This document shows positions 5,571 to 6,385 of a stretch of DNA of 6,385 nt, in pieces. The notes below the pieces were generated by a model. That model saw nothing but the letters and a program-made list of their open reading frames with translations, searched no databases and was not told where the DNA came from. The translations under genes and the position numbers were made by a program. Source of the stretch: Methylovulum sp. (GTDB lineage: Bacteria; Pseudomonadota; Gammaproteobacteria; Methylococcales; Methylomonadaceae); assembly GCA_016919605.1 (NCBI GenBank), contig JACXTQ010000110.1, positions 1-6,385 of the forward strand, written 5' to 3'. Within the stretch, counting starts at the first letter, position 1. Each line of letters opens with the position of its first letter.

Positions 5571-6385
5571 CGACTTTGTATTGTGCACTCTTTGATAGCC
5601 CCGATAGCCTGCAACAGTTTAAGCTGTTGCTGAAACAAAACGAGAGCGAACTGAAGCAAAAGTTCAACCCGCATGAGTCGGTTTCGGCGCTGATTAAGGA
5701 GCGTTCCGATTTTATCGACAACCTGTTAAGCAGCGCATGGCGGCATTTTTTGGCCGATTATGCGCAGCGGTTCACGCTGATTGCGGTGGGCGGTTATGGG
5801 CGGCGCGAGCTGTTCCCGTATTCGGACATTGATATTGTCGTGCTGTTGGATAGCGCTGAAGACACCGGCTATCAAGAAGCCTTGGTAAATTTGTTCACTT
5901 TCCTGTGGGATATAGGCCTAAAGCCCGGGCAAAGCGTGCGCACCTTGGCCGAATGCGTGGAAGAGGCGCGTAAAGACCAGACTATCATGACCAGCCTGAC
6001 GGAAATCCGCCTGATTACCGGCAACCCGCTGTTGTTTTACCAGTTGAAAGAGCGGGTCGCGCCCGACTGTATCTGGCCGTCGGATTTATTTTTTCAGGCG
6101 AAAATGGCCGAACAGCAGCAGCGTTACGCCAAGGCGCATAATACGGCCTATAATTTGGAGCCGAACATCAAGGAAGGGCCGGGGGGCTTGCGCGATATGC
6201 AGGTTATCGGTTGGGTTTTTAAGCGCCATTATAATTCTTCGACGCTAAAGGAATTGATTAAATACGGCTTTATGCCGGAATCGGAATATAACGAGCTGAT
6301 CGCCGCGCGTGATGTGTTGTGGCGTATCCGTTATGCTCTGCATGCGCTGACGCAACGGGGTGAAGACCGGCTGATTTTTGATTAT
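5567..6385 (+). CDS. glnD: Bifunctional uridylyltransferase/uridylyl-removing enzyme GlnD, N-terminal part, cut by window edge
   Basis: GlnD senses glutamine and adds UMP to, or removes it from, PII signal proteins, thereby tuning glutamine synthetase and nitrogen genes. The frame runs 273 codons to the window edge. The nucleotidyltransferase motif is clear at VGGYGRRELFPYSDID (residues 74-89), with Gly75-Gly76 and the metal-binding Asp87 and Asp89. FLWDIGLKPGQSVRT follows at 112-126, then IWPSD, and AYNLEPNIKEGPGGLRD at 194-210, a strong GlnD block, then WRIRYALH. The HD domain and the two ACT domains of the full protein (about 890 residues) lie outside the window. The GTG at 5567 gives a GTGA overlap with the map stop. 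A TTG at 5576, with AGGTGA (5565-5570) five bases before it, is an alternative that would shorten the protein by three residues. Confidence 0.95.
   Translation, partial: MTTLYCALFDSPDSLQQFKLLLKQNESELKQKFNPHESVSALIKERSDFIDNLLSSAWRHFLADYAQRFTLIAVGGYGRRELFPYSDIDIVVLLDSAEDTGYQEALVNLFTFLWDIGLKPGQSVRTLAECVEEARKDQTIMTSLTEIRLITGNPLLFYQLKERVAPDCIWPSDLFFQAKMAEQQQRYAKAHNTAYNLEPNIKEGPGGLRDMQVIGWVFKRHYNSSTLKELIKYGFMPESEYNELIAARDVLWRIRYALHALTQRGEDRLIFDY

Noticed and set aside
1..6385. Mobile element, CRISPR, tRNA, rRNA or defence system
   Set aside because: No direct repeats, transposase motifs, attachment sites or RNA gene signatures were seen. Gene order is that of a conserved core cluster with no insertion between the genes.

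Overview
This window is an ordinary gammaproteobacterial housekeeping region carrying the widely conserved translation and envelope cluster rpsB-tsf-pyrH-frr-uppS-cdsA on the minus strand. Divergent from it, map-glnD lies on the plus strand. All eight reading frames were identified by protein motifs and lengths, and the gene order matches Escherichia coli and many other Gammaproteobacteria. The protein style and the map-glnD pairing suggest a free-living gammaproteobacterium. A methanotroph of the Methylococcales would fit, but that is an impression from the sequences and not something I could test.

Layout. Positions 1-598 (minus) hold the first 199 codons of cdsA, cut by the window edge. Then, still on the minus strand and read from right to left as transcribed, come rpsB (4542-3796), tsf (3669-2785), pyrH (2682-1969), frr (1958-1401) and uppS (1383-619). 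The pyrH-frr, frr-uppS and uppS-cdsA gaps are only 10, 17 and 20 bases, so these four are probably co-transcribed and partly coupled in translation. The rpsB-tsf gap (126 bases) holds a good intrinsic terminator or attenuator. The tsf-pyrH gap (102 bases) holds a perfect 11-bp hairpin with no U-tract, followed by a TATAAT-like box, so pyrH may have its own promoter.

The 263 bases between rpsB and map hold two divergent promoters whose -35 elements overlap. They also hold a structured rpsB leader of about 145 nt, the probable counterpart of the E. coli S2-autoregulated leader (t44/tff). On the plus strand map (4806-5570) is followed by glnD, which probably starts at a GTG overlapping the map stop codon and runs off the window.

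Together the genes supply ribosome parts and factors (S2, EF-Ts, RRF), UMP kinase, methionine aminopeptidase, two lipid enzymes for the envelope (undecaprenyl diphosphate synthase and CDP-diglyceride synthase) and the nitrogen sensor GlnD. I found no mobile element, CRISPR array, tRNA, rRNA, toxin-antitoxin pair or unknown gene. I do not think this window holds an undescribed system. What merits a second look is in the intergenic regulatory DNA.
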